Positions 26,738 through 34,287 of a stretch of 34,606 bases of DNA are shown here, one piece after another. This DNA is from Candidatus Giovannonibacteria bacterium RIFCSPHIGHO2_01_FULL_45_24. GTDB taxonomy: Bacteria; Patescibacteriota; Minisyncoccia; UBA11713; 2-01-FULL-45-33. The notes beneath the pieces are model-generated. The model saw only the letters and a program-made list of their open reading frames with translations, ran no database searches and had not been told where the DNA came from. The stretch covers positions 119,292-153,897 of the forward strand of contig MFHE01000010.1 of the NCBI GenBank assembly GCA_001778495.1, read 5' to 3'. The translations under genes and the position numbers were made by a program. How positions within the stretch are numbered: the stretch's first letter is position 1; the number at the start of each line of letters is the position of its first letter.

Positions 26738-28026
26738 TGGATAAACTGCAGATAGCGATAGTCGGCGGGGCAGTAATACTGGCGGTCGTTGTCGTTTTGG
26801 TATTTATCGGCGCAATACCGGGCCTGCGCACGGACGAAGGAATCGCCGCGAATTTGGTGATGTGGGGATTCGGCGACGAGGTTTTAATGCGCGACCTTAT
26901 TTTAAAATTTTCGGAGAGCAGGCCGGATTTTGAAGTCCGCTACAAAAAAGTCGCCCCGGAAAATTTTGAAAACGACTTCTTAAACGCCCTAGCCGGCGGC
27001 AACGCGCCCGACATAATAGTTTTCCCGGCCGGTTATCTTAAAAAACACAAAGACAAGCTCGCCTCCGCCCCGCCGATCCTTTTTACGGAAAGAGAAATCC
27101 GGCAAAATTACATTGATGCGGGCGCGGCGTTTTTGGGAGACAAAAACGAGGTTCTTGGCGCGCCGTTTTACGCCGACGCGGCGGCGCTTTACTGGAACAA
27201 AGACCTTTTTTCAAAAAATCTGCTCACGCTTCCGCCAAAAACTTGGGATGAATTTCTTGCCGACGCAACTAAATTTACAAAAAAAGATTCTTCCGGCAAT
27301 ATCCTTATCTCCGGCGCGGCTTTGGGGAGAGGAATAAACATCAAAAACGCTCCCTTGGTTTTGACGGCTTTGTTTCTCCAGTCGGGCGAGAAAATAATAA
27401 ATAATTCTGGCGAGATTGTCTTAAACAATCCCTTAAATATCGGGCAGACGAGTCTGCGGCCGGCGGAATCGTCCTTGAGATTTATGGCTGATTTCGCGAA
27501 TCCGAGAAAAACCGCCCAAAGCTGGTCAGGCGCCCTGCCGGAAGCGAAGGAGTTTTTTATAGCAGGGAAGCTCGCGATGTATCTTGGGCGGATATCGGAG
27601 TATGTTGAGATAACAAGCAAAAATCCGCATCTGTCTTTCGGAGTAAGCCCTCTGCCGCAGCTTGCAGACGCCCCCAAAAACATAACCGCCGGCGAAGTTT
27701 TCGCGCTTGCGGTGCCGAAAACTTCGCGGAACCAAAGGCAATCCTGGGAATTTATAAAATTTTTAAGCGAGCAAGAAAATTCCGCCGCCTACGCGGACAA
27801 AGCGGCAAACGTGTCACTCCGCCGCGACGTTTTGCCGGATTATTTCAAAGAGTCCGCAAGAGCGGCTTTCGCCGAATCCGTTTTGGCGCTGCAAATCTGG
27901 CCAAACCCCGACCCACAGAAGACCGACGGGATTTTTAGAGAATTAATAGAGGACGCCGCCACGGGCCGCTTTACGACATTGCGCGACGCCCTGGAAAAGG
28001 CCGGAAGCCGGCTTAGCGAATTATGA
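26737..28026 (+). CDS. Membrane-anchored extracellular solute-binding protein (sugar-binding type)
   Basis: N-terminal TM anchor IVGGAVILAVVVVLVFIG, then a MalE-like body (LVMWGFGDEVLMRDLILKFSE..., GGNAPDIIVFPAGYL, GAPFYADAAALYWNKDLF). Confidence 0.82.
   Translation: MDKLQIAIVGGAVILAVVVVLVFIGAIPGLRTDEGIAANLVMWGFGDEVLMRDLILKFSESRPDFEVRYKKVAPENFENDFLNALAGGNAPDIIVFPAGYLKKHKDKLASAPPILFTEREIRQNYIDAGAAFLGDKNEVLGAPFYADAAALYWNKDLFSKNLLTLPPKTWDEFLADATKFTKKDSSGNILISGAALGRGINIKNAPLVLTALFLQSGEKIINNSGEIVLNNPLNIGQTSLRPAESSLRFMADFANPRKTAQSWSGALPEAKEFFIAGKLAMYLGRISEYVEITSKNPHLSFGVSPLPQLADAPKNITAGEVFALAVPKTSRNQRQSWEFIKFLSEQENSAAYADKAANVSLRRDVLPDYFKESARAAFAESVLALQIWPNPDPQKTDGIFRELIEDAATGRFTTLRDALEKAGSRLSEL
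27444..27457. repeat. Short palindrome inside the solute-binding protein gene
   Basis: GCAGAC-GA-GTCTGC, perfect 6-bp arms; encodes part of IGQTSLRPA. Confidence 0.5.
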
Positions 28027-28925
28027 CGCCTAGAATTTTATTTTTTTGCGGCTTGCTCGTTTTAATCGCCGCTCCGGCTCTGGCCGCGCCGCTGGAAATC
28101 GGTTTAGTCCCCTGCGGCTTTGAAGGACTGCCTGCGTGCGACCCATGCTATCTCTGGTATTTGGCAGGCAACATAGTTGATTTTTTGCTCAAAGGGCTTG
28201 CTCTTCCGATTTTGGCGCTCGCGCTTCTTGCGGGAGGCATCGTCTGGCTAACCAGCTCCGGCAACCCGGCGCAGATTGAAAAAGGCAAAAAAATACTCAC
28301 CTCAAGCGTCTTGGGAATTTTCATTGCCTTCGGAGCGTGGCTAATAGTGAATACCATCATCCACACTCTGGGGCAAGGGGGGCTTTCCTGGGCATGGGAG
28401 TCAACTTACGCCTGCCCCGCGCCGATTGTGACCCCGCCTCCGGTCGCGCCGCCGCCGCCCATTACTCCTCCGGCGGGGACGTTTCAAACAGAAGAAGAAG
28501 CAAGGGCGTATTTTGAAAATACCGGCATAGAAATTAATAAGGACCCGTGCACGGAAACGCAAACGGCAAATTGCACCGACCTTAAAGGCCTGCCGCTGGG
28601 CGCGGCCGCCGGGCTTAAAGCGCTGGCGACGTCCGGAGGATTTTGCATAAGCGGAGGAACGGAAGGCGAAGGCACAATTCATCAGACTCACGGCACAGGA
28701 AAGCCAGTAGTTGACATTAAACCGTCTTGCTCCGGCCCCGTTGAAATTGCGGAACTTACGGCGCTGCGGCAGAGAGCGAGTTTTTTATCTAAAGAGGCAA
28801 TATGCGAAAGCCAGGATGGAAAGCTTCGTTCAAGCAATACCAGTTGTTTGATAAGCAACGGGGGCGCGCCGTTCACGGAAGCCGAGCTTAGGCGGCTAAA
28901 CCATATCCATGTGGTTTTCCCTTAA
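28023..28925 (+). CDS. Two-TM pilin-like (TrbC/VirB2-type) protein fused via a Pro-rich linker to a possible LAS/M15-like peptidase domain
   Basis: TM segments LPILALALLAGGIVWLTSS and SSVLGIFIAFGAWLIVNTIIHTL; linker PPPVAPPPPITPPAG; C-terminal GGTEGEGTIHQTHGTGKPVVDI...NHIHVVF (H/D and HxH pattern). Confidence 0.6.
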   Translation: MTPRILFFCGLLVLIAAPALAAPLEIGLVPCGFEGLPACDPCYLWYLAGNIVDFLLKGLALPILALALLAGGIVWLTSSGNPAQIEKGKKILTSSVLGIFIAFGAWLIVNTIIHTLGQGGLSWAWESTYACPAPIVTPPPVAPPPPITPPAGTFQTEEEARAYFENTGIEINKDPCTETQTANCTDLKGLPLGAAAGLKALATSGGFCISGGTEGEGTIHQTHGTGKPVVDIKPSCSGPVEIAELTALRQRASFLSKEAICESQDGKLRSSNTSCLISNGGAPFTEAELRRLNHIHVVFP

Positions 28926-28944
28926 AAATATGTATAATAAACCC

Positions 28945-29292
28945 ATGCTAAATCGCGCGAAGTTCTTCCTTTTCGGCCTTGTTTATGCTATAGTGAATTT
29001 AGGAGTCCGGGCGATGGCCGATGAGCCGTTTTATAGGATTGAAAACCCGATTAAAGCAGGTTCTTTCGCCGACGTAGTTAAGGGATTCGCCGACCTTATG
29101 GTTAAGATAGGAATCCCATTGGCAACCGTGTTTCTGATTTGGTCGGGGTTTCTCTTCGTATCGGCAAGGGGCAACGACGAACAGCTCAAAAAAGCCAAAT
29201 CAACTTTTTATTGGACAATTGTCGGGACGGCGCTTCTGGTGGGCGCTTACGCCATCGCCAGCGCCATAGTGGATTTCGCTAAGAAACTTTAA
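28945..29292 (+). CDS. Pilin-like two-TM protein (TrbC/VirB2-type)
   Basis: FADLMVKIGIPLATVFLIWSGFLFVSARGNDEQLKKAKSTFYWTIVGTALLVGAYAIASAI. Confidence 0.7.
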   Translation: MLNRAKFFLFGLVYAIVNLGVRAMADEPFYRIENPIKAGSFADVVKGFADLMVKIGIPLATVFLIWSGFLFVSARGNDEQLKKAKSTFYWTIVGTALLVGAYAIASAIVDFAKKL

Positions 29293-29382
29293 AAATTAAA
29301 AAAGGTCGTCCCGCCGAAGGCGGGATATAATTAGCAGCATTCGCACATCATTAGCAGATTAGAATTATACTTAAACAAAATT

Positions 29383-29736
29383 ATGAATAAGAAAACTTTA
29401 GCGCAAATCACAATAAGCTCCGCTTTGGTTCTGCCGCTTTTCGCTTACGCGGCGGACGTGATATCAATCCTGGGGCAGCTTGAAGCCGTTTTGAACCGGG
29501 CCATCCCGATTCTTATGATAGTCGCCACCGTTGTTTTCCTTTGGGGCGTCATCAGATACGTTACCGCCGGCGGGGACGAGGAAAAATTGGCGGACGGCCG
29601 CAGATTTATCATCTTCGGGCTAGTCGGGCTTTTCGTTATGATAGCAATCTGGGGAGTGGTTAGAGCGATAGTCGCGCAATTCGGAGTCGGGGGAGGAACA
29701 ATCCCCGGCGGCCCGGGCGACGTCCGGCCGATTTAA
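29383..29736 (+). CDS. Pilin-like two-TM protein (TrbC/VirB2-type) with signal peptide
   Basis: AIPILMIVATVVFLWGVIRYVTAGGDEEKLADGRRFIIFGLVGLFVMIAIWGVVRAIV. Confidence 0.75.
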   Translation: MNKKTLAQITISSALVLPLFAYAADVISILGQLEAVLNRAIPILMIVATVVFLWGVIRYVTAGGDEEKLADGRRFIIFGLVGLFVMIAIWGVVRAIVAQFGVGGGTIPGGPGDVRPI

Positions 29737-29745
29737 AAAGCGCCG

Positions 29746-30033
29746 ATGCCGCAGGCCCAAGCCAAAACTATAGACGACATTATTGGCATCGTGCAGATGT
29801 CAATCATTGACCCCATAACAATCTTGCTTTTTGCTTTGGCCGCCGTGGTGTTTCTCTTCGGAGTTGTGGAGTTCATCGCCGGGGCTTCGGCGGGGGAAGC
29901 GAGCGCATCCGGCGGGATGAGCTTCAAAACCCGCGCCAGAGGAAAAAAGCACATGACTTGGGGAATAGTCGGCCTTGTCGTTATGACCTCGGCCAAAGCA
30001 ATTATCGCGGTTTTACAAAACTTTTTTAAATGA
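29746..30033 (+). CDS. Pilin-like two-TM protein
   Basis: PITILLFALAAVVFLFGVVEFIAGASAG...RGKKHMTWGIVGLVVMTSAKAIIAVL. Confidence 0.7.
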   Translation: MPQAQAKTIDDIIGIVQMSIIDPITILLFALAAVVFLFGVVEFIAGASAGEASASGGMSFKTRARGKKHMTWGIVGLVVMTSAKAIIAVLQNFFK

Positions 30034-30341
30034 CTATCACAACCATAATCTGCAGGATTGTCGTCGTCTTGGGGCAAGTGGAGGCCCTGCTCTTCATCGT
30101 TGCCACGGTTGTTTTTTCGTGGGGAGCGATACAATATGTAATTGCAGGCGGGGCTGGGGACGAAAAAAAACTGGCGGCAGCCAAAAACTACATTATCTAC
30201 GGGCTTGTCGGACTCTTTGCGATGCTGGCAATGTGGGGAATCACGTTTGCAATTTACAGGACTATTTTGGGCGAGAACCCTTCCATCCCAATCCCTTCCC
30301 CGTCGTCCTGCCAGGAACTAAATCCGCCGGTCTCAACCTAG
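30030..30341 (+). CDS. Pilin-like two-TM protein
   Basis: ALLFIVATVVFSWGAIQYVIAGGAGDEKKLAAAKNYIIYGLVGLFAMLAMWGITFAIY; ATGA overlap with the previous gene. Confidence 0.72.
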   Translation: MTITTIICRIVVVLGQVEALLFIVATVVFSWGAIQYVIAGGAGDEKKLAAAKNYIIYGLVGLFAMLAMWGITFAIYRTILGENPSIPIPSPSSCQELNPPVST

Positions 30342-30364
30342 CAAATTACCTACGCGCTAACTAT

Positions 30365-30445
30365 GCCGGAGTGGTGGAACGGCAGACACGCTCGACTTAA
30401 GATCGAGTGCCGAAAGGCGTGAGAGTTCGAATCTCTCCTCCGGCA
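30365..30445 (+). tRNA. tRNA-Leu (TAA)
   Basis: GCCGGAG...CTCGACTTAAGATCGAG, long variable arm TGCCGAAAGGCG, GAGAGTTCGAATCTCTC, CTCCGGCA; no CCA. Confidence 0.93.
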
Positions 30446-30543
30446 AAAAAATTATGCGAATACGCCCTGAATTTTTTGACATATTCGGACTCGCAACATT
30501 CGGCTTTATTTTTGTTTTGTCTTAAAGGCGGCGGCCTGCCCCG

Positions 30544-30577
30544 TAGCTCCGCCGAAGGCGGATGGTATCGGGGAGCT
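30544..30577. repeat. Nested palindromic repeat
   Basis: ccgtagcTCCGCCgaaGGCGGAtggtatcgg: central TCCGCC/GGCGGA hairpin flanked by outer cccCG/CGggg. Confidence 0.6.
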
Positions 30578-30683
30578 GCACCGCTGACAATTTCAAGTTT
30601 TTCTTTGGCGGAATTCGGATTTACTGAAATTCTACCGAATTTCAGTCTTGGCGGCAAATTCTTTGTTCTTTGAATTATGAAAA

Positions 30684-30912
30684 AGAAGAAGCCCCTCGCA
30701 GCGATATTACCACTGCAAGGGGCTTAGGTTGGAACTTGGCGGGAGAGTGAGATTACTGCTTGCTTTCACGGATCCACTCATCAGCGTAGATACCTAAATT
30801 AGATGTCCAATGCGCTACTCACAGAGTAAACAAAGAGGATTTTCCGCTTTTTTCTCCCGTCTTATCAAAGAGCTATCAGTAATTTGAAGGATAATTCATC
30901 ACCTCAAATCAT
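30684..30912 (-). ncRNA. Unidentified standalone small RNA (~230 nt)
   Basis: Consensus promoter, 5' hairpin, long-range CGGGAGA/TCTCCCG helix and intrinsic terminator; no supported ORF in the region. Confidence 0.6.
30689..30725 (-). terminator. Intrinsic terminator of the ncRNA
   Basis: Minus: AAGCCCCT-t-GCAG...CTGC-g-AGGGGCTT followed by CTTCTTTTT. Confidence 0.82.
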
Positions 30913-30918
30913 GCGCTA

Positions 30919-30947
30919 AGTGTAGCATATTACGTCTATCCTGTCAA
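30919..30947 (-). promoter_or_regulatory. Sigma-70-type promoter of the ncRNA
   Basis: Minus: TTGACA (30942-30947), 17-nt spacer, TACACT (30919-30924). Confidence 0.75.
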
Positions 30948-31058
30948 GCTCAACCGAAAACAATCAAAAAGGCTCTATTTCAGGCCATTCATTACTCTAA
31001 ATCAAATGATTAAAATTTTTCTTTTCTGCTTCTACAAAATATGGTTTGAGCCGATGTT

Positions 31059-31379
31059 TTATTTGCCGCTTTTTATTCCAAGCTTCCTTTCTACCAGAGA
31101 AAGGCGCGCCATAATGTCTTCGATTTCCATGCGCGGGATAAGCTCTTTCCGTATTTCTGCAATATCCCGCTCAATTACAGTTATCCTGGCGTCAATATGA
31201 GCCAATCTTGTCTCAAATCTATCCATTCTTGTTTCAAGCCGATCAAACCGCTTATCAACCTGTTCAAAACGTTTGTCCACTTGTTCAAAACGCTTGTCCA
31301 TGTCAACTTTTTTGGCGGTTTCGTCAAAACCGACTTTTACCATTCTAGCTAAATCGTCTAATGTAATTTTCCTTAGCAT
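31059..31379 (-). CDS. Small coiled-coil protein with heptad repeats
   Basis: KRFEQVDKRFEQVDKRFDRLETRMDRFETRL: tandem heptads encoded by 21-nt DNA repeats. Confidence 0.7.
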   Translation of the reverse strand: MLRKITLDDLARMVKVGFDETAKKVDMDKRFEQVDKRFEQVDKRFDRLETRMDRFETRLAHIDARITVIERDIAEIRKELIPRMEIEDIMARLSLVERKLGIKSGK

Positions 31380-31423
31380 ATTACTTAAATTAATAATAAA
31401 AACAATCTATGTCAAACTTTTTT

Positions 31424-31494
31424 TGCGGCCAGCGAGAATCGAACTCGCGTCTTGTCCTTGGCAAGGACACATTCTGCCACTAAACCATGGCCGC
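31424..31494 (-). tRNA. tRNA-Gly (GCC)
   Basis: GCGGCCATGGTTTAGTGGCAGAATGTGTCCTTGCCAAGGACA...GCGAGTTCGATTCTCGCTGGCCGCA. Confidence 0.93.
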
Positions 31495-31500
31495 GGTTTT

Positions 31501-31582
31501 TGCCTCCGAGAGGATTTGAACCTCTAACCCTTTCGGGATCCCGCTCTAAACGGGACGCGTATGCCAATTCCGCCACGGAGGC
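31501..31582 (-). tRNA. tRNA-Leu (TAG)
   Basis: GCCTCCGTGGCGGAATTGGCATACGCGTCCCGTTTAGAGCGGGA..., long variable arm, GAGGTTCAAATCCTC, CGGAGGCA. Confidence 0.93.
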
Positions 31583-31600
31583 ATGGAATGTTGGCGGAGT

Positions 31601-31676
31601 TGGAGGCGCCGGAGGGAATTGAACCCTCGTATAGCGGTTTTGCAGACCGCCGCGTTAGCCACTTCGCCACGGCGCC
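31601..31676 (-). tRNA. tRNA-Cys (GCA)
   Basis: GGCGCCGTGGCGAAGTGGCTAACGCGGCGGTCTGCAAAACCGC...GGGTTCAATTCCCTCCGGCGCCTCCA; CCA encoded. Confidence 0.93.
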
Positions 31677-31678
31677 AT

Positions 31679-32023
31679 TTATTCATTCTTGACTTTTTCC
31701 AGCAATTTTTCAAGCCGGATAGTCCTCTCCGCGTCTTCTTCTCCCAAAAAAATTATTTTGGGTATAAACCGGCGGCGCGAGCGCGAAGCAAGGTACTTGC
31801 GCGCTTCTCCGGTAAGTTTCTTTACTGATTTTAAAACTTCCTTCGCCGCCTTTTCGGGGAAGACAGATATGGCAACTTCGGCTTTGTCCGACCTTTCGGG
31901 CGCGTAAATTTTCGCAACGGAAATAAACACGCCTTCGTCATGCGGAGTGTTTCGCTGTAAAAATCTGTTGAGTTCGCGTTTTAAAAAAGACGAAAATCTT
32001 TCCGCTTGGTGCGCCATCAGCAC
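31679..32023 (-). CDS. rbfA: Ribosome-binding factor A
   Basis: FLKRELNRFLQRN...FISVAKIYAPERSDKAEVAISVFPEKAAKEVLKSVKKLTGEARKYLASR; adjacent to infB. Confidence 0.82.
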   Translation of the reverse strand: MLMAHQAERFSSFLKRELNRFLQRNTPHDEGVFISVAKIYAPERSDKAEVAISVFPEKAAKEVLKSVKKLTGEARKYLASRSRRRFIPKIIFLGEEDAERTIRLEKLLEKVKNE

Positions 32024-33447
32024 AAAATTTCCAACTCGTCTCCTTCGGCTATTGATATCTTTGAGCTCGCAAGCGCCCCGAATTCTTTTCCGGCTTCAAT
32101 CTCGGAGACGTTTACCCGCCCCTCTTGGAGATTTTCTATTTTTCCATCTCCTATTTTTTTCTCGCGGCGAAAAACGCCGAATTCCGCCCCGCGACGAATC
32201 AGTCCTTCCTGAACTTTTCCGCCTATTATCTGTGTTTTGCCGTCCGCCCTAAAAATTTTGAGTATCTTGGCGTGTCCAAGAATTTTAGTTATTTCTTCTT
32301 TTGGCGAGAGCGCTTCTATTTTTTTCTTAAGAAAATCCGCCAGCTCGTATACGATTTCAAACGATGCCACCTCCACGCCAAGCCGCAAAGCAAGCTCCCG
32401 CAGGTTTGATGAAAGCGCGACTTTGAAAGCCAGAATCAGCGGATTGGCCGCAGATGAGGCGAGCTTGATGTCGTTTTCGGACACATCGCCGACTTCGGAG
32501 CGCAATATTTTTATATCTTTCAGCTTTGCTGCTTCGTGTTCAATCGCCTCTGCCGAGCCCGAAACATCGGCTTTGATGACAAGGCCTATAAAGCCGCCAG
32601 GCGGTTTCGAGGAGCCGGGCGCGGGTTTTTCTCCGGCGGCGCGGGCGGCATCAATTGCTTCTTTTTGAGAGAAAAACGCTTTAAACTCCGCTCCCACCTG
32701 CGGCGGCTTGTCAAAACCGACTACCAAGACGGGCAAAGACGGGCTGGCGGAATCTATCGGGCCGCCTTTGAAATCTTCCAAAATCCTCGCTTTGGCGACC
32801 GCGCCTCCGGCGGCGACATACTCGCCTTTTTTCAAAGTTCCGTTTCTTATGAGCAAAGTGGATGTCACTCCGCGCCTCTGGTCGCGGTGCGATTCAATAA
32901 CCACCCCTGTCGCGAACGCTTTGGTGTCGGCTTGGAGACTTTCCATCTCGGCCATGAGCAAAATGGTTTCCAAGAGCTTGTCCACTCCCGTGCCCTGCTT
33001 TGCCGAAATTTCAATAAATGGCACGTTGCCACCGCGCCCTTCCAAAAAAACCTCTTTTTTGGCAAGCTCGTTTTTCATCCGCTCCGGATCCGCCGCCGGC
33101 TTGTCAATCTTATTTATCGCGACTAAAAAAGGGATGCCAGCGCTTTTTATGGCCGCCAGCGCTTCCTCCGTTTGCGGTTTAACCCCGTCGTCCGCCGCAA
33201 CGACCAATATGGCGATGTCCGCCACTTCTGCCCCACGCGAGCGCATTTTGGAAAACGCCTCGTGCCCGGGAGTATCCAAAAGGGTTATTTTTTTGCCGGC
33301 GTGTTCAACTTCATAAGCGCCTATGTGCTGGGTTATGCCTCCGGATTCACCGGCCACAACATTAGATTTTCTTATATAATCCAAAAGCGTTGTCTTGCCG
33401 TGGTCAATGTGCCCCATCACGACTACGATTGGCGGTCTACTTTGCAT
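32017..33447 (-). CDS. infB: Translation initiation factor IF-2 (compact, no long N-terminal extension)
   Basis: VVVMGHIDHGKTTLLDYIRKSNVV, DTPGHEAFSKMRSRGAEVADIAILVVAADDGVKPQT, NKIDKP. Confidence 0.96.
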   Translation of the reverse strand: MQSRPPIVVVMGHIDHGKTTLLDYIRKSNVVAGESGGITQHIGAYEVEHAGKKITLLDTPGHEAFSKMRSRGAEVADIAILVVAADDGVKPQTEEALAAIKSAGIPFLVAINKIDKPAADPERMKNELAKKEVFLEGRGGNVPFIEISAKQGTGVDKLLETILLMAEMESLQADTKAFATGVVIESHRDQRRGVTSTLLIRNGTLKKGEYVAAGGAVAKARILEDFKGGPIDSASPSLPVLVVGFDKPPQVGAEFKAFFSQKEAIDAARAAGEKPAPGSSKPPGGFIGLVIKADVSGSAEAIEHEAAKLKDIKILRSEVGDVSENDIKLASSAANPLILAFKVALSSNLRELALRLGVEVASFEIVYELADFLKKKIEALSPKEEITKILGHAKILKIFRADGKTQIIGGKVQEGLIRRGAEFGVFRREKKIGDGKIENLQEGRVNVSEIEAGKEFGALASSKISIAEGDELEILC

Positions 33448-33913
33448 CTTGTATGGCCGTTCTTTCTTCTTCCGTTAATTGATACTGCGACCCGCCCCCC
33501 TGTATCGGCTTGGCGTAAATCCTGTTCATCTCCCTTCCGTAAAGAGAAGAAATTACAACACCGTCGTTTTTGTCGTTTAAAAGCGCCAAAGCGAAGCTTT
33601 GGTCGCCGCCGGTGTCCGAAAAAGGATTGTATCTCACAAGCCCGACCTTGCGGATGCCTTTGGGCAAAGCGTCTTCCAAAAACTTTATCCTACCTTTTAG
33701 TTCCTCAAAGGTTTTATCCGCAGAATTTTGGCGGTCTCTTAAATCCAGCAGAACTTTTTCCAAATCCAGCCCGCTGGACGGCTGGTTTTTAAAAATTATC
33801 TTGAAATTTCTGCGCAAAATAAAAACCCACGCAAGGGCGGCGAGATTCAGCGCCAAAAGCCCGAGAAAAAAATATAAGCCGTATTTATCAAATAAGTTAA
33901 TCAGCTGATTCAT
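33437..33913 (-). CDS. DUF4446-like membrane protein
   Basis: N-terminal TM then ...LPKGIRKVGLVRYNPFSDTGGDQSFALALLNDKNDGVVISSLYGREMNRIYAKPI. Confidence 0.8.
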   Translation of the reverse strand: MNQLINLFDKYGLYFFLGLLALNLAALAWVFILRRNFKIIFKNQPSSGLDLEKVLLDLRDRQNSADKTFEELKGRIKFLEDALPKGIRKVGLVRYNPFSDTGGDQSFALALLNDKNDGVVISSLYGREMNRIYAKPIQGGGSQYQLTEEERTAIQDAK

Positions 33914-33994
33914 TATGTAAAAGAGCTTAACATGTTTTGATTTTTGTGGCAAAATTTATTACAATTCAAAAATCTTGCCTGCCGGCAAGCACAG

Positions 33995-34067
33995 CCGCCC
34001 ATAGCTCAATTGGCAGAGCAGGTCCCTCTTAAGGACAAGGTTGGAGGTTCAACTCCTCCTGGGCGGA
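33995..34067 (+). tRNA. tRNA-Lys (CTT)
   Basis: CCGCCCATAGCTCAATTGGCAGAGCAGGTCCCTCTTAAGGACA...GGAGGTTCAACTCCTCCTGGGCGGA. Confidence 0.9.
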
Positions 34068-34076
34068 AAAAAATTT

Positions 34077-34166
34077 GGAAGCGTGGCAGAGCGGACGAAT
34101 GCACCGGTTTCGAAAACCGGAAGCCGCGCAAGCGGCTCGGAGGTTCGAATCCTCCCGCTTCCGCCA
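34077..34166 (+). tRNA. tRNA-Ser (CGA)
   Basis: GGAAGCGTGGCAGAGCGGACGAATGCACCGGTTTCGAAAACCGGAA, long variable arm, GGAGGTTCGAATCCTCC, CGCTTCCGCCA; CCA encoded. Confidence 0.93.
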
Positions 34167-34287
34167 GTTGGGAAAAGATGTGATTATTAAAATTGAATCC
34201 GGCGCAACGTCTAACCCGACGACGATTGAAACGGTCGCCAAGATCGCCAAAGCATTGGATGTTTCAATCGAACAACTAATCGTATGA
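34164..34287 (+). pseudogene. C-terminal remnant of an XRE-family HTH regulator abutting tRNA-Ser
   Basis: QLGKDVIIKIESGATSNPTTIETVAKIAKALDVSIEQLIV* matches the C-terminal half of HTH_3 domains; the N-terminal half is replaced by the tRNA. Confidence 0.7.

Noticed and set aside
30744-30800. Hammerhead-like CTGATGAG...GAAA string in the ncRNA (minus strand CGCTGATGAGTGGATCCGTGAAAGC)
   Set aside because: Stem II would be only GU/GC pairs with a tiny loop, and I could not find matching stem I/III partners or a NUH cleavage site nearby.
32578-32625. Palindrome-like CCGCCTGGCGG in infB (SSKPPGGFIG) as another inserted repeat
   Set aside because: Arms are only ~5 bp and the linker is naturally variable in IF2; too weak to claim with the mfd/hisS family.
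32536-33792. Long plus-strand ORFs opposite infB and the DUF4446 gene (196, 202 and 206 aa)
   Set aside because: They are antisense to clearly conserved genes and have no recognisable domains; typical shadow ORFs in GC-biased codons.
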